Origin: Paraburkholderia sp. DHOC27 | GTDB lineage: Bacteria; Pseudomonadota; Gammaproteobacteria; Burkholderiales; Burkholderiaceae | NCBI RefSeq assembly: GCF_003429005.1 | Contig: NZ_QVQV01000007.1 | Location: 124,001-188,000, forward strand | Length of the DNA stretch: 64,000 nucleotides | Direction of reading: 5' to 3' | Shown here: one piece after another, positions 50,796-60,922 of the stretch | How positions within the stretch are numbered: position 1 is the stretch's first letter | Layout: each line of letters starts with the position of its first letter | The notes under the pieces: generated by a model | Told to the model about the DNA's origin: nothing | What the model saw: only the letters and a program-made list of their open reading frames with translations | Database searches by the model: none | Program-made: the position numbers and the translations under genes

Positions 50796-51890
50796 TCACT
50801 TCGGCAACGAACCGTCCACGCCTTCCACGTACCAGTTCAGACGCTGCAGATCCGCATCGCCCAGCGTCTTGCCCGCGGGCACTTTCTCGGCACCGGACTG
50901 GTCCTTGATCGGCCCGGTGAACACGTCCCACTTGCCGCTTGCCAGTTGATCGCGCTTCGCCTCCACGTCCTTCTGACCCGCCGCCGGAATCGCCGACGTA
51001 TTCAGGTCCTCCAGATTGACGGCTTTCTGCGGAATGCCCCACCACACCGGGTCGTTCTTCCACTTGTTGTCCAGCACCTGCTGGATCACCGCCGTGTAGT
51101 ACACGCCCCAATGACCCACCACCGAACCCAGGTGAGCGTCCGGACCAAACTTCTTCATGTCCGAATCCCAGCCAAACGCATGCACATGCTTTTCCGATGC
51201 CGTGGCGAGCGTCGCGCTCGAATCGGTATTTTGCAGCAGCACGTCCGCGCCCTGCCCGATCAGCGTTTCGGCGGCCTGTTTTTCCTTGCCCGGATCGAAC
51301 CAGCTATTGATCCAGATGACCTTGGTGTGAATCTTCGGATTCACCGAACGCGCGCCGAGCGTGTACGCGTTGATATTGCGCACCACTTCCGGAATCGGCA
51401 CCGAGGCGACGAAGCCAAGCGTGTTGGTCTTCGTCACGTAGCCCGCGGCCACGCCGGCGAGGTACGCGCCCTGGTACATCCGCACGTCATAGGTGCCGAA
51501 GTTCGGCGCCTTCTTGTAGCCGGTGGCGTGCAGGAAGACCGTGTCCGGGAAGTCCTTCGCGACCTTCAGCTCGAAATCCTGGTAGCCGAAGCTCGTGCCG
51601 ATGATGATCTTGTTGCCCTTGTTGGCGAGATCGCGGAACACGCGTTCCGAGTCGGCGGATTCCGGCACGTTTTCGACGCGCGTGACCTTGATCTTGCTGC
51701 CGTATTTGGCTTCGGCTTCCTTCGAACCCGCGTCGTGCGCGAAGGTCCAGCCCGCGTCACCCGGGTTGCCCAGGTAGACGAACGCCACACCGGGCGCGTC
51801 CGCAGCCTGCGCGCCTTGCGACAGCGTGACGCCGAGGCCCAGTGAAACGGCACCCAGCGCCGCAGCGGTCAGCAGGTTTCTTCTCTTCAT
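50796..51890 (-). CDS. BMP-family ABC transporter substrate-binding protein
   Basis: 364 residues with a signal peptide (KRRNLLTAAALGAVSLGLGV, AQA cleavage near residue 29). The BMP (PnrA/Med) family fold is seen in GVAFVYLGNPGDAGWTFAHD, IIIGTSFGYQDFELKVAKDF and NTLGFVASVPIPEVVRNINA. Relatives bind nucleosides, purines or related bases. It is the last gene of a four-gene minus-strand importer and lies next to a purine-deaminating enzyme, so a purine base or nucleoside is the likely cargo. The long C-terminal part (PVWWGIPQKAVNLEDLNTSA) is typical. Confidence 0.92.
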   Translation of the reverse strand: MKRRNLLTAAALGAVSLGLGVTLSQGAQAADAPGVAFVYLGNPGDAGWTFAHDAGSKEAEAKYGSKIKVTRVENVPESADSERVFRDLANKGNKIIIGTSFGYQDFELKVAKDFPDTVFLHATGYKKAPNFGTYDVRMYQGAYLAGVAAGYVTKTNTLGFVASVPIPEVVRNINAYTLGARSVNPKIHTKVIWINSWFDPGKEKQAAETLIGQGADVLLQNTDSSATLATASEKHVHAFGWDSDMKKFGPDAHLGSVVGHWGVYYTAVIQQVLDNKWKNDPVWWGIPQKAVNLEDLNTSAIPAAGQKDVEAKRDQLASGKWDVFTGPIKDQSGAEKVPAGKTLGDADLQRLNWYVEGVDGSLPK

Positions 51891-51977
51891 GTTCTCTCCG
51901 TCGTTAGATGGTTGTTTGATGGTTGTTTCGCTGCTTTGTTGAAATTCGTCAGGGCGTTTGCGTTGCAGGTAACTGAC

Positions 51978-52907
51978 CTACCCCGCGGCAAAAAACGGCT
52001 TGCCAAGCGAGGCCGGCGCATTCAGGCGGATGGTGTTCGGATTGCGCGAAATCAGCACCAGCACGACGACTGTCGCCACGTACGGCAGCATGGCGAGGAA
52101 CTGCGTGGGCACCGGCACGCCGATCGCCTGGGCGTAGAACTGCAGGCCGGTCACCGCGCCGAACAGCAACGCGCCGATCAACAGACGCCCCGGACGCCAG
52201 GTCGAGAACACCACGAGGGCGAGTGCGATCCAGCCGCGTCCCGAGGTCAGTTGCTCCTGCCAGAGATGCAGGTTGACGATCGAGTAATAGCCGCCGGCGA
52301 GTCCCGCCATGCCGCCGCCGAAGGCCACCGCACCGTAGCGCACGCCGATCACGGGAAAGCCGACCGAGTGCGCCACCTGCGGCGACTCGCCGACCGAGCG
52401 CAGCACGAGGCCCGCACGCGTGCGATACAAAAACCAGCCGACCACGGCGAACATGAGGAACGCCAGATAGTCGAGCGGCGTGAGGCTGAAAAATGCGACG
52501 CCGAGCACGGGAATCTTCGAGAGCAGCGGAATGGTCCACACGTCGATGGTCGCGCGCACCGCCGCCGAGGTGTACGGCTTGCCGACATACGCCGACAGTC
52601 CGATGCCGAAGATGGTCAGCGACAAACCGGTGGCCACCTGGTTGGCGAGCATGGTCAGCGTGAGGAAGCCGAACAGCAGCGACATGGCGAGCCCCGCGCC
52701 AATCGACGCGAGCACGCCCAGCCACGGGTCGCCGGTCACGGCGGTGACCGCGTAGCCGGTGACGGCGCCCATCAGCATCATCCCTTCCACGCCGAGATTC
52801 AGCACCCCCGATTTTTCGGTGACGAGTTCGCCGACGCCCGCAAACATGAGCGGAATCGCGGCAGTGACAGCGCTCGAGGTCAGCGCGCTTGCTTGTTGAA
52901 TATCCAT
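51978..52907 (-). CDS. ABC transporter permease, nucleoside/purine type (second permease)
   Basis: 309 residues from ATG 52907; no strong ribosome site. Eight or more hydrophobic segments, with the BPD_transp_2 pattern GVLNLGVEGMMLMGAVTGYA near residues 34-53 and FGGGMAGLAGGYYSIV near 200. This class lacks the EAA loop of other importers. Partner of the 372-residue permease in the heterodimeric membrane channel. It lies 19 bp downstream of that gene. Confidence 0.9.
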   Translation of the reverse strand: MDIQQASALTSSAVTAAIPLMFAGVGELVTEKSGVLNLGVEGMMLMGAVTGYAVTAVTGDPWLGVLASIGAGLAMSLLFGFLTLTMLANQVATGLSLTIFGIGLSAYVGKPYTSAAVRATIDVWTIPLLSKIPVLGVAFFSLTPLDYLAFLMFAVVGWFLYRTRAGLVLRSVGESPQVAHSVGFPVIGVRYGAVAFGGGMAGLAGGYYSIVNLHLWQEQLTSGRGWIALALVVFSTWRPGRLLIGALLFGAVTGLQFYAQAIGVPVPTQFLAMLPYVATVVVLVLISRNPNTIRLNAPASLGKPFFAAG

Positions 52908-52926
52908 GAGATCGGGTCGGGGTGAA

Positions 52927-54045
52927 TCAGTGGGCTTCATTGGCCACGTGAGCGGCCACGGCACGGCGGCGCACGCGGTAGTTCACAAACAGGTCGGCGC
53001 CCAGCAGACAGAACAGCAGCAGCCCCTGGAATACGCCGGAGAGCGCCTGCGGCAACTGCAGCGAGGTCTGCACGGCTTCGCCGCCCAGATACAGCAGCGC
53101 CATCAGCAGACTCGCCAGCACGATACCCACGGGATGCAAGCGCCCCACGAACACCACGATGATCGCTGTGAAGCCGTAACCCGGCGACCAGGTGGCCTGC
53201 AACTGCCCAATCGGCCCGGCGATCTCGCCCATGCCGGCGAGACCCGCCATGCCGCCGCTGATGAGCAGCGACGTCCAGATGGTCTTCTTGTCCGAGAAAC
53301 CGGCGTAGCGTGCGGCGAGCGGTGCGAGACCGCCCACGTTCATGCGGAAGCCCGCGAAGCTCTTGCGCATGAACAGCCACACGAGCGGTATCGCGATCAG
53401 CGTGACGAAGATCGACGCGTTAAGACGCGTGCCACGCAGGAATTTCCAGTGCCAGTCGCCGGCAAAAGTCGGATACAGCGCGTCGCCGCTAAACATTTCG
53501 GAGAGCGGAAAATTCATCCCCTGCGGATCGCGCCACGGTCCGCTCACCAGGTAGATCAGCAACTGCGTGGCAACGTAGGTGAGCATCAGGCTCGTGAGAA
53601 TTTCGTTGGTGTTGTAGCGGCTTTTCAGGAACGCGGGAATCGCGGCCCACACCATGCCGCCGATCACACCCGCCAGCATCATCAGCGCCAGAATCCACCA
53701 GCCGTTCGCCTGATCGAAATAGATGGCCACGCCGCTCGCAGCGATCCCGCCAAGCAACATCTGACCTTCCGCGCCGATGTTCCAGACGTTGGCGCGATAT
53801 CCGACCGCGAGGCCCAGGCCGATCAGACACAAAGGCGAGGCTTTGAGCAGCAGTTCCGACCAGCCATTCACGTTGGAAAGCGGTTCGATAAAGAACGCAT
53901 GCATGGCCTGCAGCGGGTCGCGGCCCACGAGGCCGAAAATCACGAAGCCGATCACCAGCGTGAGCAGCGCGGCGATCAATGGCACGGCAAGCTGCATGGT
54001 GCGCGATGGCGCGGTGCGGGCTTCGAGTCGATACGGAAAGATCAT
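52927..54045 (-). CDS. ABC transporter permease, nucleoside/purine type (first permease)
   Basis: 372 residues. An N-terminal TM (AVPLIAALLTLVIGFVIFGL) is followed by the family pattern SPLCLIGLGLAVGYRANVWN and IGAEGQMLLGGIAASGVAIY. MAGLAGMGEIAGPIGQLQAT corresponds to the conserved gate region. It forms the importer channel with the 309-residue permease and follows the ATPase gene by about 90 bp. Confidence 0.9.
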   Translation of the reverse strand: MIFPYRLEARTAPSRTMQLAVPLIAALLTLVIGFVIFGLVGRDPLQAMHAFFIEPLSNVNGWSELLLKASPLCLIGLGLAVGYRANVWNIGAEGQMLLGGIAASGVAIYFDQANGWWILALMMLAGVIGGMVWAAIPAFLKSRYNTNEILTSLMLTYVATQLLIYLVSGPWRDPQGMNFPLSEMFSGDALYPTFAGDWHWKFLRGTRLNASIFVTLIAIPLVWLFMRKSFAGFRMNVGGLAPLAARYAGFSDKKTIWTSLLISGGMAGLAGMGEIAGPIGQLQATWSPGYGFTAIIVVFVGRLHPVGIVLASLLMALLYLGGEAVQTSLQLPQALSGVFQGLLLFCLLGADLFVNYRVRRRAVAAHVANEAH

Positions 54046-54136
54046 GGGTCAGCGTCTATGCGTGGTATGCGTGTGAACGTGCAGGCGAAAGCTCGTGCGT
54101 CAAATGGCGCAGCGTATCGGTGCGTGTGTTTCCGGC

Positions 54137-55714
54137 TCAGGCATGCGCCGGCATTTCTGCCGACGGCGCCGCGCCCTCTGCGCGCTCGCCGAACAGGCCT
54201 GCCATCCAGCGGCCGATTTCCTCGGCGTTGGTATCGCCCGTTACGCGCACCGGCGAGAGCCGGCCGCGCGCCAGCACCGCGATGCGGTCGCAGATATCGA
54301 ACAGTTCTTCGAGTTCCTCGGAGATCACGAGAATGGCCACGCCGCGCGCCGACAGATCCAGCAACTGCTGGCGAATGAACGCCGCGGCGCCGACATCCAC
54401 ACCCCACGTGGGTTGCGCGACCACCAGCACCTTGGGCGCCTGCAAAATCTCGCGTCCGACGATGTACTTTTGCAGGTTGCCGCCCGACAGGCTTTGCGCC
54501 AGCGCTTCGGTGCCGCCGCAACGCACGTCGAAGGCCTCGATGCATTTCTTCGCGAAGGCGCGCATGGCCCCAGCCTTGATCCAGCCGGAACGCACCATCT
54601 TTTGACGGTAGCCGGTCAGCAACGCGTTCTCCGCGAGCGACATGGCCGGCACCGCGCCACGGCCGAGGCGCTCTTCCGGCACGAAACCGAAACCCAGCGC
54701 GCGCCGGCCGCCCGCCCCCATTTTGCCGGCCGGTTTGCCGCAGATGGTGATCGCCTCCGCGAGCGCGCCGCGATGCTCGCCTGAAAGCGCCGCCAGCAGT
54801 TCGGCCTGCCCATTACCCGACACCCCGGCAATGCCGAAGATCTCACCGGCATGCACGCTGAACGACACGTCCTTGAGCGACGTGCCGAACGGATCGTCAC
54901 TCGCCGCCGAGAGTTGCTTCACGTCGAGCAGCACCGCGCCGGGCGTGTGCGTGCGGCGCGTGTAGTCGGGCAACGAGTGACCGACCATCAGTTGCGCGAG
55001 CGACGCATGCGTCTCTTCGCGCGGCTTCACGTGACCCGTCACGCGGCCGCCGCGCATCACCGTGGCGGTGTCGCACAGTTCCTGAATTTCGTCGAGCTTG
55101 TGACTGATGTAGAGAATGCTGCAGCCTTCAGCCGCGAGACGCCGCAGCGTTTCGAACAGCTTTCTGACCGCTTGCGGCGTGAGCACGGAAGTGGGCTCGT
55201 CCATGATCAACAGCCGCGGATTCTGCAGCAGACAGCGCACGATCTCGACGCGCTGCCGTTCGCCCACCGTCAGGCTATGCACGTGACGCTGCGGGTCGAT
55301 GTCGAGTCCATAGTCCGCCGACACCTCGCGAATGCGTTTGGCCAGCGTCTTGAGGTCGAACGGTTCATCGAGCGCGAGCGCGATGTTCTCGCCTACCGTC
55401 AGCGTCTCGAACAGTGAGAAGTGCTGGAACACCATGCCGACACCAAGCTTGCGCGCGGCCGCCGGGCTGGCGATCTCCACCGGCTGGCCTTCCCAACGGA
55501 TTTCGCCGGCATCGGGGCGTACCGCGCCGTAGATGATCTTCATCAGCGTGCTCTTGCCCGCGCCGTTTTCGCCGAGCACCGCGTGAATCTCACCGGGGGC
55601 GACGACGAGCGTCACGTCGTCGTTGGCCCGCACGGCGGGGTATTGCTTGCTGATACCCGCCAGCACGAGACGCGGCACCGCGGCATCACCGTTGAAAGAA
55701 GAAGAGTCGCCCAT
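54137..55714 (-). CDS. ABC transporter ATPase, double cassette, nucleoside/purine importer
   Basis: 525 residues from ATG 55714; 55744 is an alternative. The first cassette is canonical: AVLGENGAGKSTLMKIIYG, SLTVGERQRVEIVRCL, LLIMDEPTSVLT. The second is degenerate at Walker A (GIAGVSGNGQAELLAALSG, no GK[ST]) and has SLSGGNLQKYIVGREI and VLVVAQPTWGVD. This asymmetry is normal for the RbsA/YufO-like class. It energises the BMP-type importer encoded downstream. Divergent from the LysR gene, whose shared 255-bp region probably contains both promoters. Confidence 0.93.
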   Translation of the reverse strand: MGDSSSFNGDAAVPRLVLAGISKQYPAVRANDDVTLVVAPGEIHAVLGENGAGKSTLMKIIYGAVRPDAGEIRWEGQPVEIASPAAARKLGVGMVFQHFSLFETLTVGENIALALDEPFDLKTLAKRIREVSADYGLDIDPQRHVHSLTVGERQRVEIVRCLLQNPRLLIMDEPTSVLTPQAVRKLFETLRRLAAEGCSILYISHKLDEIQELCDTATVMRGGRVTGHVKPREETHASLAQLMVGHSLPDYTRRTHTPGAVLLDVKQLSAASDDPFGTSLKDVSFSVHAGEIFGIAGVSGNGQAELLAALSGEHRGALAEAITICGKPAGKMGAGGRRALGFGFVPEERLGRGAVPAMSLAENALLTGYRQKMVRSGWIKAGAMRAFAKKCIEAFDVRCGGTEALAQSLSGGNLQKYIVGREILQAPKVLVVAQPTWGVDVGAAAFIRQQLLDLSARGVAILVISEELEELFDICDRIAVLARGRLSPVRVTGDTNAEEIGRWMAGLFGERAEGAAPSAEMPAHA

Positions 55715-55969
55715 GTGATTTCGTAATACGCCCGTTAAAGCCATTTGCAACGAGACGGCGCGCCCCGGACATTTGCGCCGTGTCACGACCCTGGTGGAAT
55801 GACAATACCTAATTCGACCCTGTCAGTCGAGCCGCCAAAAATCCCCGCAAACCCACGCCACACCTTGCTGTGCGGGTATCCCACTCTTGACGCAACTTTG
55901 TGTTCATATTAAAAGTCATATACCCCCAAGCCAGTTCGATCAGCCAGAACATATATATTCGGAGAAGTT

Positions 55970-56902
55970 ATGAGCCAGCAACGCGAGGCGATCGACACAT
56001 ACTTATTGCGCGTCTTGCACACGCTTTTGATGGAGCGCAGCGTGACGCGCGCGGCCGTCAAACTCAATCAGTCGCAACCCGCGATCAGCGCGGCGCTGCG
56101 CCGTCTGCGCGACATCACCGGCGACCCGCTGCTGGTGCGCGGCAAATCGGGCATGGTCCCCACCGAGTACGGCCTGCGCCTGCTCGAACCGGTGCAGAAC
56201 GCGCTGCGCGAGATCGAGCGCATCAAGTTCCAGCAGCACAACTTCGACCCCGCCACCTCTATTCGCTGTTACCGCATTGGTTGTCCGGACTATCTGAACG
56301 TGCTGTTCGTGCCCACCGTGGTGGAGCGCTTCCGTCAGGCCGCGCCGAATGCCACGCTCGAATTTCATTCGCTCGGACCCGCCTTCGACTACGAACTCGC
56401 GCTCGAGGACGGCAAGCTCGATATCGTGGTCGGCAACTGGCCGGAGCCGCCTGAACAGTTGCATCTGTCCAATCTGTTCGTCGACCAGATCGTCTGCCTG
56501 ATGAGCAATACGCATCCGTTCGCGAAGCGCGGCGGCCTGACGCTCGACCAGTATCTGAACGCGCCTCATCTTGCGCCAACCCCTTACTCGGTAGGCCAGC
56601 GCGGTGCGATCGACGTGCATCTGGCGCGCGAGCGGCTCAAGCGTCACGTGGTCGTCACCCTGCCGTACTTCAATCTCGCGCCGTACGTGCTGATCAAGTC
56701 CGACCTGATCTTCACCACGACGCGCCTCTTTGCCGATTACTACGCCAAGTTCCTGCCGTTGACCGTGGTACCCGCGCCGCTGGATTTCCCGCCCATGCAG
56801 TACTACCAGTTGTGGCACGAGCGGGTTCACTACTCGGACGAAGTGCGCTGGCTGCGCAGCCTCGTCGCCGAGGCCACCAAAACCTTGATCGACAAGCCCT
56901 GA
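55970..56902 (+). CDS. LysR-family regulator, likely of the purine/nucleoside genes
   Basis: 310 residues from ATG 55970, with CGGAGAAG upstream. The HTH is LHTLLMERSVTRAAVKLNQS plus QPAISAALRRLRDITGDPLL (about 16-55), of the NodD/LinR-like LysR branch. The effector domain follows (YRIGCPDYLNVLFVPTVVER). It is divergent from the purine importer and convergent with the 8-oxoguanine deaminase-like gene, so a purine or ureide ligand is plausible. No clear palindrome of the 8-bp class was seen in its promoter region. Confidence 0.9.
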   Translation: MSQQREAIDTYLLRVLHTLLMERSVTRAAVKLNQSQPAISAALRRLRDITGDPLLVRGKSGMVPTEYGLRLLEPVQNALREIERIKFQQHNFDPATSIRCYRIGCPDYLNVLFVPTVVERFRQAAPNATLEFHSLGPAFDYELALEDGKLDIVVGNWPEPPEQLHLSNLFVDQIVCLMSNTHPFAKRGGLTLDQYLNAPHLAPTPYSVGQRGAIDVHLARERLKRHVVVTLPYFNLAPYVLIKSDLIFTTTRLFADYYAKFLPLTVVPAPLDFPPMQYYQLWHERVHYSDEVRWLRSLVAEATKTLIDKP

Positions 56903-56963
56903 GGCAGCGGGACTGCGGCGCGGGATCCGTGCCGCGACGCAGCCAGGCACGCCCCGCTTCGAC

Positions 56964-58394
56964 CTAGGCAGCCGCCTCATACAGCACTTTCGCCAGCCGG
57001 TTGTGCTGCTCGATCACCGGCCCAAGCTCGAGCGTGGTCAGTTGCCCGTCCTTCACTACCACCTTGCCGCCAATCACGCTGTACGACACCTGCGACGGTG
57101 CGCAGAACACGAGCGCCGCGACCGGGTCGTGCAGCGCGCCGGCGAAGAGCGGCTGACGCAGATCGAACGAGACGAAATCCGCGGCCATGCCCGGCGCCAG
57201 CGCGCCGATGTCGTCACGATTCAGCACCCTGGCGCCGCCCAGCGTCGCAATCTCCAGCGCCTCGCGTGCCGACATCGCATCCGGACCAAAGCCGACTCGT
57301 TGCAACAGCAGCGCCTGGCGCACTTCCGCGACCATCTGGGCGCCGTCGTTCGAGGCCGAGCCATCCACGCCGAGGCCCACCGGCACGCCCGCGAGACGCA
57401 TGCGCTTGATGGGCGCGATCCCGGAAGCGAGCCGCATGTTCGAACACGGGCAATGCGCGACGCCCGTACCGGTGCGCGCGAACAGCGCGATGCCCGGCTC
57501 GTCCAGCTGCACACAGTGGGCGTGCCATACGTCGTGGCCGACCCAGCCCAGATCTTCCGCATACTCAGCCGGCGTCATGCCAAATTTTTCCCGGCTGTAG
57601 GCAATATCGTTGACGTTCTCCGCCAGATGCGTATGCAGCGAGACGCCGTATTGCCGCGCCAACACCGCCGATTCGCGCATCAGATCGCGGCTCACCGAAA
57701 ACGGCGAACAGGGCGCCACCACCACCCGCAACATCGCGTAGCGCCCGTCGTCGTGATACGTCTCGATCAGGCGTTGCGTGTCCTTCAGGATGTCCGGCTC
57801 GCGCTCCACGACGCTATCGGGCGGCAACCCGCCGTCCTTCTGCCCCACACTCATGCTGCCGCGGCTCGCATGAAACCGCATGCCGATCCGGCGCGCCGCC
57901 GCGATGCTGTCGTCGAGCCGGCTACCGTTCGGGTAGATATACAGGTGATCGCTCGAGGTCGTGCAGCCGGACAGCAGGAGCTCGGCCATCGCCGTGAGCG
58001 TCGAAACTTCGATCATTTCCGGCGTGAGATTGGCCCACACCTTGTAGAGATTCGTCAGCCAGCCGAACAGCTCAGCATCCTGCGCGGCGGGAATCGCCCG
58101 CGTCAGGCTTTGATACATGTGGTGGTGCGTGTTGATCAGGCCCGGTATCACCAGATGGCCACGCATATCCAGCACTTCGTCGGCCGTCTCGGGCAACTCC
58201 GCCGTTGGACCTACCGCGACGATCCGGTTGTCCTCGATGTACAGACCGCCGTCGCGCAGTTCGCGCCGGGCGCCGTCCATCGTGACCAGCACGTCCGCGT
58301 GCTTGACCAGCAGGGTCTTGCCACTGCGTTTTTCCTTGCCCGCGCTCCTCGATGAACTCGCGCCGGGGGCGTTGCCTGTTTGCTGCATCGTCAT
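56964..58394 (-). CDS. 8-oxoguanine deaminase-like amidohydrolase
   Basis: 476 residues from ATG 58394, with GGAG seven bases upstream. Amidohydrolase barrel: metal ligands at LINTHHHMYQSLTRAIPA, then VSLHTHLAENVNDIAYSREK (HTHLAE) and WHAHCVQLDEPGI, and the final VGLGVDGSASNDGAQMVAE. The HHHMYQSLTR signature matches bacterial 8-oxoguanine deaminases and related hydroxydechloroatrazine-type deaminases. It would convert 8-oxoguanine to urate, which feeds PuuD directly. The position next to the importer and PuuD supports this. Guanine or isocytosine-type substrates remain possible. Confidence 0.85.
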   Translation of the reverse strand: MTMQQTGNAPGASSSRSAGKEKRSGKTLLVKHADVLVTMDGARRELRDGGLYIEDNRIVAVGPTAELPETADEVLDMRGHLVIPGLINTHHHMYQSLTRAIPAAQDAELFGWLTNLYKVWANLTPEMIEVSTLTAMAELLLSGCTTSSDHLYIYPNGSRLDDSIAAARRIGMRFHASRGSMSVGQKDGGLPPDSVVEREPDILKDTQRLIETYHDDGRYAMLRVVVAPCSPFSVSRDLMRESAVLARQYGVSLHTHLAENVNDIAYSREKFGMTPAEYAEDLGWVGHDVWHAHCVQLDEPGIALFARTGTGVAHCPCSNMRLASGIAPIKRMRLAGVPVGLGVDGSASNDGAQMVAEVRQALLLQRVGFGPDAMSAREALEIATLGGARVLNRDDIGALAPGMAADFVSFDLRQPLFAGALHDPVAALVFCAPSQVSYSVIGGKVVVKDGQLTTLELGPVIEQHNRLAKVLYEAAA

Positions 58395-59008
58395 TCGCTT
58401 TCTCCGCATTGTTGCTGCCGTCACCGCGCGTCATTTGAGGCGGTAACGACGGGGCCGCGCCGGTCTCGCCATGAGGGGGCGTAAAACCGGCAGTCTGCAA
58501 AGTCGTTCGAACACGATGCGGCGGTCACGCTCGCCGTGCCGCCGCGTCTCTTTCGAACGCCGATGGCCCGGTTACCCAGCGTGCTACGCCGTCTTCGGGG
58601 TGCGCGGCATGAATGGCGCCGCGCACAGACGTAACCTTCGATGGTCAAAATAACGCTGACAACATGCGCCGATGCGATACCCGGGTTCACGTGGGCAATA
58701 TAGTGGTCATTTTTGGCGCCGGTAGTATCAGGACGCCCACTCAAGCCGCGATGAGCGCCGTGCGGCAAGGGTTTGCTGCGGGTGTGCGGGCTGTGGTGAA
58801 GCGCCTTTCAGGAGGCTGTCATGCGCCAGGTATTATCTTTCCTATCGCTCGTGCCCGGACGGGAACATCCTTCTTAAAATGATTGCCACGGCGCTCGCTT
58901 CAATTCGCCGACGGGTATGTAGCCACTGACGTGGAGCCTCGATCCGCCGCAACGTATTCTGGATCGGGCCGCCGCCGAACCCCCGCATTCACATAAGGAA
59001 AATTGCGA
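58395..59008. other. Divergent promoter region of the deaminase and uraH genes
   Basis: 614 bp between divergent genes, GC-rich, with several short frames lacking ribosome sites. I see no intact gene, clear palindrome or terminator. The distance is large and could hide a small gene. Confidence 0.4.
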
Positions 59009-59362
59009 ATGGGAAAGCTCACTACCCATGTGCTCGACACCGCGAACGGTCGTCCCGGCGCGGGCATCAAGGTCGAACTCTTCGCGCTCTCCGGCGACAC
59101 GCGCCGGGCGCTGAAAACCACCCTCACCAATGACGACGGCCGCTGCAACGAGCCGCTGCTCGAAGGCGACGCGCTCGTCACCGGCGAATACGAACTCGTG
59201 TTCGGCGCGGGCGATTACTTCGCTGCGATCGGCACGCGCGTGCCGGAGCCGCGTTTCGTCGACCGCGTGGTGTTGCGCTTTGGCGTCGCCGATGCCACCG
59301 CGCACTATCACGTGCCGCTACTGGTATCGCCGTGGTCGTACAGCACCTATCGCGGCAGTTGA
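59009..59362 (+). CDS. uraH: 5-hydroxyisourate hydrolase
   Basis: 117 residues from ATG 59009 (AAGGAAA upstream). Transthyretin-like fold with the family landmarks: GKLTTHVLDTANGRPGAGIK (His7 of the active site) at the start and WSYSTYRGS at the C-terminus (YRGS). Arg in EPRFVDRVVLRFG is also conserved. It hydrolyses 5-hydroxyisourate, the PuuD product, to OHCU in the cytoplasm. It precedes puuD by about 366 bp on the same strand. Confidence 0.95.
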   Translation: MGKLTTHVLDTANGRPGAGIKVELFALSGDTRRALKTTLTNDDGRCNEPLLEGDALVTGEYELVFGAGDYFAAIGTRVPEPRFVDRVVLRFGVADATAHYHVPLLVSPWSYSTYRGS

Positions 59363-59728
59363 GCGGTAACGCGCGAAGCGGCCGGTTCAGCTACCGAGGC
59401 ATCGAGCGAGAGAGGCAAGCAGGGACGCACCGGCAGGCACGGGATGGAGACCGGGCAGATTGAGCGCCCGCCCTCACCGCCCTGCATTTCGCAGATACGA
59501 GGAGACATCTGCGAAGCGCAGTGAGCGCCATACACCCGCCTGATCGACGCGTAGCAAAGCGACGCCCGTATAACCGGCGCCGTGCGAACACCATCGAACG
59601 CACTGCGCCCCAATCAGCAGTCTGCGCGAGCGGCGCACTGCATGCCGGAGACACGACGGATGAGGTCGTGTCGTCGAAGGCAGCAACACAGCGCCGCGCG
59701 CACAACGAATCAGAAGTGGAGGAGTTTC
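59363..59728. other. Intergenic region between uraH and puuD
   Basis: 366 bp. GACACGAC (59650-59657) pairs with GTCGTGTC (59665-59672), a small hairpin about 60 bp before puuD. A GGAGGAG ribosome site precedes puuD. No gene is called. Confidence 0.45.
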
Positions 59729-60922
59729 ATGGAAGGCTTTATCACTGACTGGCTGAACCTGGCCTTGCGCTGGTTTCACGTCATCGCCGCCATTGCGTGG
59801 ATCGGCGAATCGTTCTATTTCGTCGCGCTCGACAACAGCCTGAAACCGCCAACCGATCCGAACCAGCGGCGTCGTGGCGTGTTCGGCGAACTGTGGCACG
59901 TGCACGGCGGCGGCTTCTACAACATGCAGAAGTACACCGTCGCGCCGCCCGAAATGCCGGACGACCTGCACTGGTCGAAGTGGCCGTCGTACACCACGTG
60001 GCTTTCGGGTGCGAGCCTGTTCACGGTGCTGTATCTGTTCTCGCCGAGCACGTATCTGATCGACACGAGCGTGATGGACATGGGCCCCGTGGTGGCCGTG
60101 TTCTCCGCGCTTGGCTTCCTCGCCGCTGGCTGGATCGTCTACGACTCGCTGTGCCGTCTGCTGGGCAACAAGGACAAGGTGCTGGGCATCTGCGTCGGCA
60201 TCTATGTGCTGATCGCGGCGTGGCTCGCCTGTCATATCTTCGCGGGCCGTGCGGCCTACCTGATTGTGGGCGCGATGCTGGCCACCATCATGTCGGCCAA
60301 CGTGTTCTTCGTGATCATTCCGGGCCAGCGCAAGATGGTCGATGCGATGCTCAAGGGCGACACGCCGAACCCGATCTACGGCAAGCGCGGCAAGCAGCGT
60401 TCGGTGCACAACACGTATTTCACGCTGCCAGTGGTGTTCGCGATGCTGTCGAACCACTACGCGATGACCTACACGAACCAGTACAACTGGGTCATCCTCG
60501 TGATGATCATGCTGGCGGGCGCGCTGATTCGCCAGTTCTTCGTGATGCGTCACCGTGGCCAGGTGCTGTGGTATCTGCCGCTCGTCGGTATCGTGCTGAT
60601 GTTCGGCGCCCTCTTCTGGACGATGCCGCGCCCCGTCGTGCCGACCGCCGAAGCCGCCAACGCGCCGACGCTGAAAGTGGCCGACATCGCGCCGATCCTG
60701 CAACAACGTTGCGCGGCCTGTCACTCGGCCCATCCGACCTTGATGGGCAGCGCACCGGCTGGCGTCATGTTCGATACCCCGGACGAGATCTCACAGAATG
60801 CGCAGCGAATGTATCAGCAGGCGGTTACGTTGAAAGCCATGCCGCTGGGCAACGTCACGCACATGACGGACGACGAACGGCAGAAGATTGCCGCGTGGTT
60901 CCAGGGTGGGGCTGTGAAGTAA
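59729..60922 (+). CDS. puuD: Urate hydroxylase PuuD with C-terminal cytochrome c domain
   Basis: 397 residues from ATG 59729 (GGAGG upstream). An integral membrane N-domain with about eight TM segments includes LRWFHVIAAIAWIGESFYFV and SATIMSANVFFVIIPGQRK-type segments near 195-215. The DUF989-type His-rich core is LWHVHGGGFYNMQKYTV. The C-terminal roughly 90 residues form a cytochrome c with CAACH (LQQRCAACHSAHPTLMG) and the axial Met region HMTDDERQKIAAWF. PuuD oxidises urate to 5-hydroxyisourate and passes electrons to the respiratory chain, so no peroxide is made. Length and fusion are normal for the family. Confidence 0.95.
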   Translation: MEGFITDWLNLALRWFHVIAAIAWIGESFYFVALDNSLKPPTDPNQRRRGVFGELWHVHGGGFYNMQKYTVAPPEMPDDLHWSKWPSYTTWLSGASLFTVLYLFSPSTYLIDTSVMDMGPVVAVFSALGFLAAGWIVYDSLCRLLGNKDKVLGICVGIYVLIAAWLACHIFAGRAAYLIVGAMLATIMSANVFFVIIPGQRKMVDAMLKGDTPNPIYGKRGKQRSVHNTYFTLPVVFAMLSNHYAMTYTNQYNWVILVMIMLAGALIRQFFVMRHRGQVLWYLPLVGIVLMFGALFWTMPRPVVPTAEAANAPTLKVADIAPILQQRCAACHSAHPTLMGSAPAGVMFDTPDEISQNAQRMYQQAVTLKAMPLGNVTHMTDDERQKIAAWFQGGAVK